The position numbers were made by a program, and so were the translations under genes. This document shows, piece after piece, positions 45,571 through 55,248 of a stretch of 64,000 nt of DNA (the first letter of the stretch is position 1; every line of letters starts with the position of its first letter). The notes under the pieces were generated by a model. The model was given only the letters and a program-made list of their open reading frames with translations. It was not told the origin of the DNA and did not search any database. This stretch comes from Roseburia intestinalis L1-82 (GTDB lineage: Bacteria > Bacillota > Clostridia > Lachnospirales > Lachnospiraceae), in contig NZ_LR027880.1 in the NCBI RefSeq assembly GCF_900537995.1, forward strand, positions 3,627,001 through 3,691,000. Direction: 5' to 3'.

Positions 45571-47422
45571 CCTCATCCTCCATGATCCACGTCACCTTCG
45601 CCTGATGGTCTAATGGATCCCTGTCCGTATAATCGAACAGCGCATACAATGGTTTTCCTGCCCGTTTGGGCAGTTCTTTTAATACCCGTTCCCCTTTATC
45701 CGGAAAACGATAGGAAAAACACTCCACATGCGACTGCTTTCCATTTTTGCAGTATGCCCGCGTCACCTGTTTCCATACACTTAAATCTTTTGCCCAGGCA
45801 GGCCTGCTCTTGCAGTTTTCACGGTAATAAAGATCAAAGATCAGGCTTTCTTTTATGATATCCAGGATTTCCAGATGATCAGCTTTTTTCCCTGCCTCCG
45901 TAATATTCCGCTGTTCTCCGGCAGTGATATCTCCGGCAAATGTTTCTTTGATAAATTCCAGCAAGATCTCCGAGCGCCGGATCCTCGCGTGGCTCATGCC
46001 AAAATAGCCGTTTCTCTCATAATATTTTCCAAGCTCCTGAAACATGAAAAATGCGCTCTTAAATAAAACTCCGAGCACCTTCATCGTAATTTCAAACTGC
46101 CCGCTGTTATAATACACTTCCAGCATCTCTTCCACCTGACGTATCTTTAAGACATCCTCATAGGGAAGCCACTTTGTCTTCAGCACTTCATAGGGCGGTC
46201 TGCTGTGGTATTCGATCTCATATTCTTTCGCATGCTCATACATATAGGAGCCCTTTAACACCTTTAAAAATCCAAGCTGGAGCTGGTTCGGGCGGAGTTC
46301 ATAGATCTCATCAAAGGATTTTGCAAACGTGTCATAATCTTCAAATGGGAGTCCTGCGATCAGATCCAGATGCTCATGGATATTCTCATGTTTCTGAACT
46401 TCTTTCACAACTTCCTTTAACCGTTCTAACTGCATGGTGCGGTGGATCTCTTTGATCGTCGCCCCGTTCGTCGACTGCACACCAATCTCTAACTGGATCA
46501 GCCCCGGCCGCATCGTTCCGATCAATGCAAGTTCTTCTTCCCTCAAAAGATCTGCAGAGATCTCAAAATGGAAATTGGTGATTCCGTTATCATGTTCCTT
46601 AATGTAAGACCAGATCTCCATTGCATGCGCATGATTACAGTTGAATGTCCTGTCCACAAATTTTACCTGCGGCACTTCCCGGTCAATAAAAAACTGCAGT
46701 TCCTTTTTCACAAGCTCCGCATCCCGGAAGCGAAGCTGCTTTTCCACAGAGGAAAGACAGTAACTGCAGGAAAACGGACAGCCACGGCTCGACTCATAAT
46801 AAATGATACGGTTTTTAAAATCGCCCGCCTTGTCATAGCAGAATGGAATGTCACTTAAATCGAGCATTTCCCGCGGTGCGGTAAAGATGATCTCATCCCC
46901 GTTCCGGTATGCGATCCCTGGGATTTCTCCAGGTTTCGATCTTTCCTCCGTGCTTTTACCCTCTCCTGTTCTCTGTGTTTCCTGTATTTTCTGCTTTTCT
47001 TTGTCTCTCCGGCTTTTCCCGGCATAATACTCCGCCAGCTCACAGAATGTCTTTTCCCCTTCCCCGATCATCACACCGGTGATCTGCGGGTGTTCTCTTA
47101 AAAAACTCTCCGTCTCATACGAAACCTCCGGACCTCCTACCCAGACCGGCACTTCCGGACGAAGCTTGTGAAATTCTTCCGCCAGTTCCTCCACAAATGC
47201 AATATTCCAGATATAACAGGAAAACATAAGAACATCCGGCTTCGCCTTGTAGATTCCCTCTAAAATATCCTCCATCTGGTTGTTGATCGTATATTCCCCG
47301 ATCTCTACTGTATCGGAATCAGCCATGCCTTTTGCGTAATGTGCGGCATATGCACGCAGATTATACACGGCAAGGTTGGAATGTATATATTTGGCATTGA
47401 TCGCCGTAAGTAAAATCTTCAT
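45548..47422 (-). CDS. B12-binding-domain radical SAM protein (DUF4080 type)
   Basis: Protein of 624 residues. Residues about 1-130 are a cobalamin-binding Rossmann fold (MKILLTAINAKYIHSNLAVY, then MFSCYIWNI and WVGGPEVSYE). The radical SAM domain follows with its cluster motif RGCPFSCSYC (about residue 220). The C-terminal part resembles DUF4080 with VFDYTDRDPLD-like sequence (LFDYTDRDPL). A charged, low-complexity insert (about 150-170) lies between the domains. GGAGG about ten bases before ATG 47422 sets the start and removes 81 residues of the longest frame. The substrate is unknown; such enzymes often methylate unreactive carbons. It is coupled with the exonuclease gene. Confidence 0.9.
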   Translation of the reverse strand: MKILLTAINAKYIHSNLAVYNLRAYAAHYAKGMADSDTVEIGEYTINNQMEDILEGIYKAKPDVLMFSCYIWNIAFVEELAEEFHKLRPEVPVWVGGPEVSYETESFLREHPQITGVMIGEGEKTFCELAEYYAGKSRRDKEKQKIQETQRTGEGKSTEERSKPGEIPGIAYRNGDEIIFTAPREMLDLSDIPFCYDKAGDFKNRIIYYESSRGCPFSCSYCLSSVEKQLRFRDAELVKKELQFFIDREVPQVKFVDRTFNCNHAHAMEIWSYIKEHDNGITNFHFEISADLLREEELALIGTMRPGLIQLEIGVQSTNGATIKEIHRTMQLERLKEVVKEVQKHENIHEHLDLIAGLPFEDYDTFAKSFDEIYELRPNQLQLGFLKVLKGSYMYEHAKEYEIEYHSRPPYEVLKTKWLPYEDVLKIRQVEEMLEVYYNSGQFEITMKVLGVLFKSAFFMFQELGKYYERNGYFGMSHARIRRSEILLEFIKETFAGDITAGEQRNITEAGKKADHLEILDIIKESLIFDLYYRENCKSRPAWAKDLSVWKQVTRAYCKNGKQSHVECFSYRFPDKGERVLKELPKRAGKPLYALFDYTDRDPLDHQAKVTWIMEDEDAGLCSH

Positions 47423-47480
47423 CTGTTTTTTGCCTCCATTTTTTTCATTATAGCGAAGAAAAAACCTTGTTGCAACGTAC

Positions 47481-47537
47481 AAAAAAATCCGGTTCCCCGC
47501 TGCCAGATTTTTACCTGACAGTGTGAAACCGGATTTT
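47481..47537. terminator. Terminator behind the MntP-like gene
   Basis: AAAATCCGGTT (47484-47494) and AACCGGATTTT (47527-47537) form a perfect 11-bp stem with a long inner loop. A7 on the left and TTTTCTTTTC on the right allow function on both strands; the minus-strand MntP-like gene ends 80 bp before it. Confidence 0.75.
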
Positions 47538-47548
47538 CTTTTCTTCAT

Positions 47549-47605
47549 AGATTCGTGTGTCAAAAGGTGGTTTTCAATTTTAGGTCTGTCAAATTGCACA
47601 AAAGC
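47549..47605. repeat. Dispersed intergenic element, copy B
   Basis: AGATTCGTGTGTCAAAAGG followed at the same 39-base distance by GTCAAATTGCACAAAAGC, as in copy A at 35992. The conserved ends flank a diverged centre. It stands between the stop of the MntP-like gene and its terminator. Confidence 0.6.
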
Positions 47606-47619
47606 GTACAATCTGTTAT

Positions 47620-48198
47620 CTACCGCAAAATATGTCTTACGATAACGTCTATCCCTGCAATCCACAGAAGAATTGCTCCCGCAATATATGCTTTTGTCTT
47701 ATGCTCAAATCCAAGGTGATATCCGGTATAGATACCGGTCACAACAACCGCGATCGTAAGTCCTGCGATCATCAGGAGCATGACAAGAAGATTTGTTCCC
47801 AGAAAGCCAAATGCAATGCCGGTCAGCAGGGTATAAATGCTGGTAACTGCCGCAATCGCCAGTAACTGTTTCCATCCAAGCTTCTGTTCACAGTGCTCTA
47901 CAATGCGCTCATTTTTTATGGCTTTTGCAACCAGCCGCACTCCCAGGCAGAAAAAGATGGCTGCTGCAATGACAAACCCGGTCACTTTTTCATTGTGCGT
48001 TATGGTGTTACGGTACAAAAGTCCTGACAGGTAGCTTCCGACGAACAGCGCTGCCATCTGCCATGCAGCAATCAGTGCACACAGTTTGACAAGCTGTTTT
48101 TTGTCGATCTTTGCTACCAGTGATCCCTGACACTCCATGGCTGCAAATATATCCAGCGATATGCCTGCTATGATCAGCAGATTCTCCAACGCATTCAT
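47620..48198 (-). CDS. MntP-like putative manganese efflux protein
   Basis: Membrane protein of 192 residues with about six helices in two related halves, the MntP/LysE-superfamily layout. TM1 carries LLIIAGISLDIFAAM with the acidic residue expected in the metal path, and the last helices read YIAGAILLWIAGIDVIV with a second Asp. It is close in length to E. coli MntP (188), but sequence signatures are only partly conserved, so the substrate is uncertain. AGGAGGAG precedes the ATG. It lies only 24 bp after the heptad-repeat gene and may belong to the MMPL operon. Confidence 0.72.
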   Translation of the reverse strand: MNALENLLIIAGISLDIFAAMECQGSLVAKIDKKQLVKLCALIAAWQMAALFVGSYLSGLLYRNTITHNEKVTGFVIAAAIFFCLGVRLVAKAIKNERIVEHCEQKLGWKQLLAIAAVTSIYTLLTGIAFGFLGTNLLVMLLMIAGLTIAVVVTGIYTGYHLGFEHKTKAYIAGAILLWIAGIDVIVRHILR

Positions 48199-48222
48199 CT
48201 TACTCCTCCTAAAAGCGGTTCT

Positions 48223-50916
48223 TTAGTCTTCTGCTTTTACCGCATCCGTTTTGATAATAAATTTAACACTTCCGTTCACGCCATCTGCAATGTCAGTATA
48301 AGTCTGGTAATCAGCACCGGCATCTAATACAGCCTGGATACGGTCAACAAGCGGCTCGATATCGCCATTGTAGGAATTGATGATCTCATCGATTCCATCC
48401 TCGCTGAACTCAGTGATTCCATCTGCAAGCTGATGCGCTCCGTCAGAAAGTTCTCCAACACCATCAATGATCGCATCGGTACCATCACTTAAAGTACCTG
48501 CACCATCGTTTAACTTCTGGTTATTTGAAACAAGTGTGGATGCTCCGGTTGCAAGCTGGTCTGTACCGCTCTTTAACTGGTCAGCTCCGGTAGAAAGGGA
48601 TCCGGCTTTCTCTTTTAACTGTCCGATACCACCGTCTAAGGTATTTAAACCATCGGAAAGATCAGATGCTCCTTTGTGCAGTGTAGATGCTCCGTCTGCC
48701 ACTTTTCCAGCTCCCGTTGCAAGATCTCCGGCTCCTTTCTTTAACTTGGTTGCTCCGGTTGCAAGGTCAGATGCTCCTTTTTTCAGGGTTCCAGCTCCCG
48801 TTGCAAGATCGGCTGCTCCCGTCTTTAAGGTTCCGGCTCCGGTTGCAAGGTCTGCTGCTCCTTGTGCTACCTGGGCAGAACCGGCTGCTGCTGCATCTGC
48901 TCCGGTGGAAAGCTGGCTTGCTCCCTGTGCTACTTTTCCTGCTCCCTCTGCAAGAGATGCCGCTCCCTGCTGAAGTTTAGTAATCTGCTCCTGTGTATCC
49001 GGTTCCGTAAGTTTTCTCGACACTGTGTCAATTACACCTATCATACCTACACCTTCACCAACTTTTAGACTCGTTTGCGAAATTAAAGAAGATATTTTTT
49101 GAATCGCAGCAGATGCCCCTGCTACATCACTAATTGAATCAACTCCTATTGTTCCGCCAATCTGCGAAACTACCTGTGCATAAATATCGTTCGCTGCGGT
49201 TGTGTCACCTTTTGTCTCAGCAACAATACCCTGTATTAATGCGTTCTGCAGTGATGCATACTGCAGAACCGCATTATTTGCTGTGTCTTCCGATATCTCA
49301 CCAATTGATGCTTTCGTCTCTGCAAGGTCAGTTCCCATCTTGTTCAACGTTCCGATCAATGTTCCCACGCCTGTATTTAACTGAGCCGCTCCATCCGATA
49401 CACTCTGTGTTCCACTAACTAACGTTTTCATATTTGTTGCAATCGACTGCACCCCATCATTTAAGCTGGCTGCTCCACTCGATAACGTATTAGCACCATC
49501 GGAAAGAGATGTTGCTCCGGCAGATAACGTATCTGCTCCGGTGGAGAGATCACTTGCTCCGCCTGATAAGGTATTTGCTCCGGTAGAAAGATCTTTCACA
49601 CCATTGGAAAGTGTATTCGCTCCGGTAGATACATCTTTTGCACCTTTCTTTAAGGTTCCTGCTCCGTCTTTTAAGGAAGATGCTCCTTTTGCTGCACTTG
49701 CTGAACCATCTTTTAAGGTTCCCACACCACTGATCAGTGTTGGTACACTTCCTGCTAAGGTATCCACACCACTCTTTAATGTTCCGATTCCTGTGGATAA
49801 AGTAGAAGCTCCATCCGTATAATCTTTGATACCGTTCTTTAATGTTCCGACACCGTCTTTAAACTCACCCATCTTGGATTTTAAAGTATCTACACCGTCT
49901 GCGAGCTCACCGGAACCATCTTTTAACTGATCTGTTGCATCTGTTAAAGTATCTAACATATCATCAACTTCAGAAAGATCTGCATCTCCGTCTTTGCTGA
50001 TAAAGTTTGTTGCATTCATCACAACTGTCATTGTGGTGCTTAATGAGAAATTCTCCACATCTGCAGTTACTTCCACGTAATCCGGGATCGATACATCTCC
50101 GTCAAAATCAGAATCATCCACATCTAAGCTCTCTTTTAATCCCGGAAGTGCATATCCGACTACAATATTATTTTTGCCATCGGAGATTACTTTACCATTG
50201 GTAACTTTTACATTAGAAAAGCTGTCATCTAATACCATTCCGCTGATCGCAGCAAATGGGACATAGATTTCTTCCTCTTTTCCGTCGATCTTTGTTTTTA
50301 CCGTCTCATTGTTGGTGTAATCAAAACGGATCGTTACTTTTCCTGATTTTCCTGCAAGTTCTTCCGGCTTTACTTCCTTACCATCCAAAGAATAGGTAAT
50401 TGTCTGGGATACCGGTGTCTCTTTTGTGGAGGTTCCCTGATAATAAATATCGTTGCCGTCTGCCTGCCAGGTCAGTTTGCTGCCATCCTGTTTGAATGTC
50501 TCATCACCTTTTACATTTTCGATGTCCTTTAAGTCTGAAGCATCTTCGATGGTATCTTTATTTCCATCATTGATCAGATGATCGGAAACGATCACTTTGC
50601 GCTCTTTTCCGGTACTGTCTGCAAGGACATATACGGTTTCTTCCTTGCCGATCTCTTTCTCGCTGAACTTGATGCTGTCATCTAACGCATCTTTTAATTT
50701 GCTCTCAGCATCGGAATCTTTTGTATCTGATTTTTTGTTGTCTTTTTCGGTACTCTCTGTGCTCTCAACACTCTCAGTGCTCTCCTTTGCTGCTTTTGCT
50801 GCAAAAACGTTTGCGGTGGAAACTCCTGTTCCAACCATTCCGACAACCAGCACACCTGCGATAATACGAATCACATATTTCTTTGTAAACTTTTTCTTTA
50901 ATTCCGGTAATTTCAT
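48223..50916 (-). CDS. Exported YhgE/Pip-like protein with Leu-x-x-Gly heptad repeats
   Basis: Surface protein of 897 residues. The N-terminus has a basic segment and a signal helix (IRIIAGVLVVGMVGTGVST). A Ser/Glu-rich linker (about 40-70) is followed by a beta-rich region (about 80-320). Two blocks of x-x-x-Leu-x-x-Gly heptads (about 330-530 and 650-860; for example LSTGANTLSNGVKDLSTG) are separated by a non-repetitive helical segment. These repeats form long coiled-coil-like rods in YhgE/Pip proteins. Unlike YhgE there is no C-terminal six-helix membrane domain; the membrane part is supplied by the adjacent MMPL gene. Spacing to that gene is 16 bp. Secretion or wall-related function is inferred. 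Confidence 0.85.
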   Translation of the reverse strand: MKLPELKKKFTKKYVIRIIAGVLVVGMVGTGVSTANVFAAKAAKESTESVESTESTEKDNKKSDTKDSDAESKLKDALDDSIKFSEKEIGKEETVYVLADSTGKERKVIVSDHLINDGNKDTIEDASDLKDIENVKGDETFKQDGSKLTWQADGNDIYYQGTSTKETPVSQTITYSLDGKEVKPEELAGKSGKVTIRFDYTNNETVKTKIDGKEEEIYVPFAAISGMVLDDSFSNVKVTNGKVISDGKNNIVVGYALPGLKESLDVDDSDFDGDVSIPDYVEVTADVENFSLSTTMTVVMNATNFISKDGDADLSEVDDMLDTLTDATDQLKDGSGELADGVDTLKSKMGEFKDGVGTLKNGIKDYTDGASTLSTGIGTLKSGVDTLAGSVPTLISGVGTLKDGSASAAKGASSLKDGAGTLKKGAKDVSTGANTLSNGVKDLSTGANTLSGGASDLSTGADTLSAGATSLSDGANTLSSGAASLNDGVQSIATNMKTLVSGTQSVSDGAAQLNTGVGTLIGTLNKMGTDLAETKASIGEISEDTANNAVLQYASLQNALIQGIVAETKGDTTAANDIYAQVVSQIGGTIGVDSISDVAGASAAIQKISSLISQTSLKVGEGVGMIGVIDTVSRKLTEPDTQEQITKLQQGAASLAEGAGKVAQGASQLSTGADAAAAGSAQVAQGAADLATGAGTLKTGAADLATGAGTLKKGASDLATGATKLKKGAGDLATGAGKVADGASTLHKGASDLSDGLNTLDGGIGQLKEKAGSLSTGADQLKSGTDQLATGASTLVSNNQKLNDGAGTLSDGTDAIIDGVGELSDGAHQLADGITEFSEDGIDEIINSYNGDIEPLVDRIQAVLDAGADYQTYTDIADGVNGSVKFIIKTDAVKAED

Positions 50917-50932
50917 CTTTTTTCCCTCCTAT

Positions 50933-53062
50933 TTACTGAACTGATGCATCTTTTTTGTAACGAAAACCTGCACTTGTTGCACAGATCAATTTATCAAATA
51001 CCATAAACATTGCCGGCAGAATAAATGCTACGACGACCAGACTGATCAGGGCACCTCTTGCAAGAAGCATACACAGGGAACTGATCATATCGATACTGGA
51101 ATAAATTCCTACACCAAATGTTGCCGCAAAGAAACTTAACGCACTGACAATGACAGACTGCAGTGAACTGTCTAATGCGGTTCTTACTGCATCACGTTTT
51201 TCTGCTCCGTGGTTTCTTGCTCTCTTATATTTGTTGGTCATAAGAATTGCATAGTCAACGGTTGCACCAAGCTGGATCGTTCCAATTACGATCGAAGCGA
51301 TAAACGGAAGAACCGTTCCGGTATAATGCGGAATACCCATGTTGATGAAGATTGCAAATTCAATGACCATAACAAGGATGACCGGTAATGAAATTGATTT
51401 TAATACAAATGCAATGATAATGAAGATCAAAATAATCGAAACTGCATTTACCGTATTAAAGTCTGTATTCGTAATGGTGATCAGATCCTCCGTACATGGA
51501 GCCTCACCAATTAACATTGCACTGTCATCGTATTTTTTAATGATATCACGGATTGCATCACACTGTGCATTTACTTCATCCGATCCGGTCTTGTATTCAG
51601 ACATCACATAGATCATCTGATATTTTCCATTATCAAGCATTTCCTTGATATCATCCGGGATCATGTCTTTTGGTACGGTCGGTCCCATAACGGAATCAAG
51701 TCCCAATGCCAGTTTGACACCGTCTACATCAGAGATCTCATTTTCCATATTTCTTGCATCTTTGGAATTCAGCTCACTGCTTGCAAGGATCACATGAGTT
51801 GCACCCATATCAAAATCATTTTCCAGTGCATTTCCTGCTTTTACACTCTCTAAGTTATCCGGAAGAGTTCCTACCAGATCGTAATATACCTGATTGTGAT
51901 TCTGTCCGTAGAAAGCAGGACCAATGATCACTAAAAATAAAATAATGAAAATCCAGTAATGTTTTGTCACAAATCCACCGATACGTCCAAGATCCGGTAT
52001 GATGGCTTTGTGCCTTGTCTTTTCAATCCATTTATCCATTGCAAGGATCATGGCAGGAAGAATTGTAACACAACCGACAACACCAAATACAACACCTTTT
52101 GCCATAACAATACCAAGATCCATACCAAGTGTAAATGTCATGAAACACATTGCAAGGAATCCGGCGATCGTTGTAATGGAACTTCCGACTACGGAAGTTA
52201 ACGTCTGTGAGATTGCATGGGACATCGCACGTTTCTTGTCATCCGGATAACGCTCCTGATTTTCCAGGTAGCTGTGCCATAAGAAAATGGAATAGTCCAT
52301 CGTAACTGCAAGCTGCAATACCGCTGCAAGTGCCTGTGTAACGAAGGAAATCTCTCCGGCAATAAAGTTCGTTCCAAGGTTATATACGATTGCCATACCG
52401 ATACTCAGAAGGAAGATAAACGGTAAAAGGAATGAGTCCATCGTAAGTGCAAGCACCAGTGCGGATAATCCTGCTGCGATCACAACATACATGATGACCT
52501 CACTGTTACAGATCTTTTTGATATCGGTAACGACTGCGGACATACCGCTCAAAAGACACTGTTCATTGGTCAGTCCCCGTATCTCCTCGATGGCATCAAG
52601 TGTTTCATCTGCTGACATGGACGTGTCAAATGTAATGATCATAAGCTGGCTGCCTGTGTCTGCATTCTGCAGGGAATCTTTTAAATCATCCGGCAGCATA
52701 TCCATCGGGATTGAGATATCAGCGAGTGCGCCATACCATAAAACATCTTTCACATGATCGATCTCTTTTAGCTTATCTTCTAACTGTGAAATCTCTTTTT
52801 CCTGCATGCCGTCTATGACCGCCACGGAAAAAGCACCTGTTCCAAACTCATCTAACAGGATATCCTGTCCTTTCATCGTCTCAATATCTCCCGGGAGATA
52901 TGAGAGGATATCGTAATTGATTCGCGTATTCATGTAGATGATCCCGGTAGGTATCAATAACAGAAAACTCAGGATCAGAATCGGAATACGGAATTTCACT
53001 ACCCATTTTCCAAACTTAATCATCTTTTTCACTCTTTCTTTCTTTTTATTTTCCTGTGGCAT
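50933..53062 (-). CDS. MMPL/RND-family transporter
   Basis: Polytopic exporter of 709 residues driven by the proton gradient. It has about twelve helices in two repeats, each with a large extracellular loop after the first helix of the repeat (about 60-200 and 415-550). The SSD-like core helices include AVTMDYSIFLWHSYLE and ATVDYAILMTNKYK, with the Asp-Tyr pair typical of MMPL proton relays. GGGAG before ATG 53062 favours that start; a second candidate is ATG 53023. It is followed by the heptad-repeat protein, which could be its periplasm-like partner. Expression is probably controlled by the adjacent TetR gene. Cargo may be lipid or a wall component. Confidence 0.9.
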   Translation of the reverse strand: MPQENKKKERVKKMIKFGKWVVKFRIPILILSFLLLIPTGIIYMNTRINYDILSYLPGDIETMKGQDILLDEFGTGAFSVAVIDGMQEKEISQLEDKLKEIDHVKDVLWYGALADISIPMDMLPDDLKDSLQNADTGSQLMIITFDTSMSADETLDAIEEIRGLTNEQCLLSGMSAVVTDIKKICNSEVIMYVVIAAGLSALVLALTMDSFLLPFIFLLSIGMAIVYNLGTNFIAGEISFVTQALAAVLQLAVTMDYSIFLWHSYLENQERYPDDKKRAMSHAISQTLTSVVGSSITTIAGFLAMCFMTFTLGMDLGIVMAKGVVFGVVGCVTILPAMILAMDKWIEKTRHKAIIPDLGRIGGFVTKHYWIFIILFLVIIGPAFYGQNHNQVYYDLVGTLPDNLESVKAGNALENDFDMGATHVILASSELNSKDARNMENEISDVDGVKLALGLDSVMGPTVPKDMIPDDIKEMLDNGKYQMIYVMSEYKTGSDEVNAQCDAIRDIIKKYDDSAMLIGEAPCTEDLITITNTDFNTVNAVSIILIFIIIAFVLKSISLPVILVMVIEFAIFINMGIPHYTGTVLPFIASIVIGTIQLGATVDYAILMTNKYKRARNHGAEKRDAVRTALDSSLQSVIVSALSFFAATFGVGIYSSIDMISSLCMLLARGALISLVVVAFILPAMFMVFDKLICATSAGFRYKKDASVQ

Positions 53063-53102
53063 ACATTTCTCCCTGCCACAATTTCTTTTAGTGTAAAAAA
53101 AA

Positions 53103-53128
53103 AGACTGAATCTGAAAAGATTCAATCT
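53103..53128 (-). terminator. Hairpin between tetR and the MMPL gene
   Basis: On the minus strand AGATTGAATC pairs with GATTCAGTCT (one mismatch) around TTTTCA and is followed by a run of about nine T. It fits a weak terminator or attenuator; the same dyad could be the TetR operator. Only 40 bp remain before the MMPL start. Confidence 0.55.
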
Positions 53129-53216
53129 AATTTCTCTGTAGTATCTTATTATACAAATTGCCCAAAATGTATATTAAAGTTAACATTTGATTCTGATTGT
53201 ATATATGGAACAAAGG

Positions 53217-53783
53217 TTAAAGTTCCGCTAAAATATCTTCCATGGATCTCTTTATGATGTAATCATAGATCTCTGCTAACTCCCTCGCTGAGATCGTCAT
53301 CCCGGACTGAATCCAGTTCATGACAATATAGCACATGGACTGTGCATAATACGCAGCAATACGTTCCGGTGTCAGCCAGACATACTTTGGTTTCTTCGTG
53401 GCTGCCGAACGTTCAAACACCCGCAGGAACACTTTCATAATACAGGATTGTGCAATGCTCTCAAACGAATTTTGTCCCTCCAGACGGCTCGCCTTCTGAT
53501 AAAACTCCTTTTCTTTTTCAATGTTGGAAAACAAAAGTACCAGTGCCTCATTTACCATTCCGTTTTGTATCAGCGGCTCTGCCGGAGCGATCAGCTGTGT
53601 ATCTATGATCCACTCCAAAAGTTCGTATTTGTCCTGAAAATGGTTATAAAATGTCGGCCGTATCACGCCTGCCTTATCTGTAATCTCTTTGATCGTAATC
53701 TTCTCGATCGGATGTTTTAATGCAAGCTCTTTAAAACTTTCTGCCAAAAGCGTATCTATCGCGCTCTTTCCCTGTCCAGTCAT
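53217..53783 (-). CDS. TetR/AcrR-family regulator
   Basis: Repressor-type protein of 188 residues. Helix-turn-helix at about 28-50 (ITIKEITDKAGVIRPTFYNHFQDKYELL) matches TetR. The C-terminal ligand domain (about 70-188) has no assignable family beyond TetR_C-like. Its gene is the first of a minus-strand series with the MMPL transporter and heptad-repeat protein, a common arrangement in which TetR represses its own exporter. The upstream gap to the HD-GYP gene is only 18 bp, so part of the transcript could start further up. Confidence 0.9.
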   Translation of the reverse strand: MTGQGKSAIDTLLAESFKELALKHPIEKITIKEITDKAGVIRPTFYNHFQDKYELLEWIIDTQLIAPAEPLIQNGMVNEALVLLFSNIEKEKEFYQKASRLEGQNSFESIAQSCIMKVFLRVFERSAATKKPKYVWLTPERIAAYYAQSMCYIVMNWIQSGMTISARELAEIYDYIIKRSMEDILAEL

Positions 53784-53801
53784 ATCTCCCTCAAAGTTTT
53801 C

Positions 53802-54854
53802 TTACATAATCATTCTTCCAATGGTAATGCTAAGTCCTTCCGGATCATCCCGCAGATTGAGCATCCCGCCCGTCTCCACGATCCGTACCAGCGGTCTTAA
53901 CGAAAAGTCCCTGAAATTCTTCGCCACAATACCATGCTGCCCGTTCGACAGCAATACTTCACATCCAATCGGATATACCGCCATTCTGCGTAAAAATATA
54001 TTGACTAACTTCGGGGCAAATTCTGCTCCCGCCATCGCCATCATATATTCGATTGCATCCGCCGGCGAGAGCTGTTCTCTGCCGGGACGTTTCGAGATCA
54101 TCGCATCATAACTGTCCGTGACTTTAATGATCCTCGCATATAACGGGATATCATCTCCGGATTTTCCGATCGGATAACCCTCACCGTTATACCATTCATG
54201 ATGCATCATGACTCCGGCAGAAACAACGGCCGGAAAATGGTAGGATGTCCTTAAATATTCAGCACCAAGTTTCGGATGACTCTTCCACGCTTCCCGTTCA
54301 GCCCCTTCAAGCGGCCATTTTCCGTTGGCAATTTCTTCCGGTAAAAACTTCTTTCCTATATCATGCAGCATTGCTGCAACTCCAAGATCGTATAATTTGC
54401 TTCGCTCCAATCCGTATCTTGCACCCACCATGATCGAAAGCACACCGACATTTACGGAATGGTAATAAATATATTCGTCATAGTTGCGGATGTCCATCAT
54501 ATTAAACATTACATCGCCATTTTTCAAGATGTCTTCCACAACATTTTTCACAGTCATACGCAATTTTACTTCATCTACCGGCAATTCACTTTCATCCGTA
54601 TCAAAATCAAACAGATCATGTATCAGCTTCAATGCATGACAGCGCACCTGCGGCGTGAGCACCTGCTGTATCTCAATCCCGCATGTAAATTCATCATCTA
54701 TGTATATTCCAGGATATCCGAGAAACTCCAGGTTGGATATATATTCTGACGTCAGAAGCAGATGCTTTGCAAGAAGCAGTCTTCCCGCTCCATCATAAAT
54801 ATCCTGTCCAAGAGCCATTCCCGGCTTTAACCTGCTTGTCGGTATATAGCGCAT
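53802..54854 (-). CDS. HD-GYP cyclic-di-GMP phosphodiesterase
   Basis: Cytoplasmic protein of 350 residues. The N-terminal 110 residues are an unassigned regulatory region beginning MRYIPTSRLKPGMALGQD, common ahead of HD-GYP domains. The catalytic domain (about 125-290) has MLHDIGKKFLP (HD plus the lysine in HDIGK), HHEWYNGEGYP with the GYP motif, and KVTDSYDAMISKR. The C-terminal part resembles a PilZ-like or extra beta region. All metal ligands appear present. AGGAAAC is before the ATG. It should break down c-di-GMP made by GGDEF proteins such as that at 1592-2524. Confidence 0.9.
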   Translation of the reverse strand: MRYIPTSRLKPGMALGQDIYDGAGRLLLAKHLLLTSEYISNLEFLGYPGIYIDDEFTCGIEIQQVLTPQVRCHALKLIHDLFDFDTDESELPVDEVKLRMTVKNVVEDILKNGDVMFNMMDIRNYDEYIYYHSVNVGVLSIMVGARYGLERSKLYDLGVAAMLHDIGKKFLPEEIANGKWPLEGAEREAWKSHPKLGAEYLRTSYHFPAVVSAGVMMHHEWYNGEGYPIGKSGDDIPLYARIIKVTDSYDAMISKRPGREQLSPADAIEYMMAMAGAEFAPKLVNIFLRRMAVYPIGCEVLLSNGQHGIVAKNFRDFSLRPLVRIVETGGMLNLRDDPEGLSITIGRMIM

Positions 54855-54896
54855 GTACGTTTCCTTTCAAATTACAGTACCTTTATTTTATAACAT

Positions 54897-55127
54897 TTAT
54901 TCGTCAAATTCAACTGTCACAAAGTACCCTTTTGGAGTTTCTTTGACATCCACAACCTTTCCTTCCCCTGATTTGATCCGTTCACTTACCGCATAGTTAG
55001 CAGACATTGCATATGCTTTCCCAAGTGTATAATAATAGGAACCCGGAAGTTTTCCCTCTGTGATCGGCAAAACATCTCCAACTTCAAGTAATCCCGTACG
55101 CTCCATTTTAAACTCTTCGCGTCTCAT
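54897..55127 (-). CDS. Conserved hypothetical small protein
   Basis: Protein of 76 residues, not recognised. It has a charged N-terminus, a GDVLPITEGKLPGSYYYTLGKAYAMS segment split by loops and a strand-rich C-terminus ending VDVKETPKGYFVTVEFDE. The composition suggests a soluble beta-barrel-like fold. AGGAAAGAAA precedes the ATG. It lies between two genes for c-di-GMP proteins and is divergent from the second. No motif gives a function; a link to the HD-GYP gene is only by position. Confidence 0.65.
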   Translation of the reverse strand: MRREEFKMERTGLLEVGDVLPITEGKLPGSYYYTLGKAYAMSANYAVSERIKSGEGKVVDVKETPKGYFVTVEFDE

Positions 55128-55248
55128 TTTCTTTCCTCGTCTTTCTTCTGCAATGAATATATCAAAAGCACCATTGTCACATCAAAAGCATTATAGTATA
55201 ATATTGCTACATTCTCAAGAAAAATCACTTCCGGAGGCTCCTTACCAT

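Noticed and set aside
48467..49900. Regular short repeats that might be read as a CRISPR array
   Set aside because: The periodicity is 21 bp and codon-based (heptads in a protein); there are no spacers of constant length and no cas genes.
48467..50200. Long plus-strand frames opposite the heptad-repeat gene
   Set aside because: They are antisense shadows of the repetitive Leu-x-x-Gly coding sequence, have no ribosome-binding sites and show Ala/Pro/Val-rich nonsense composition.
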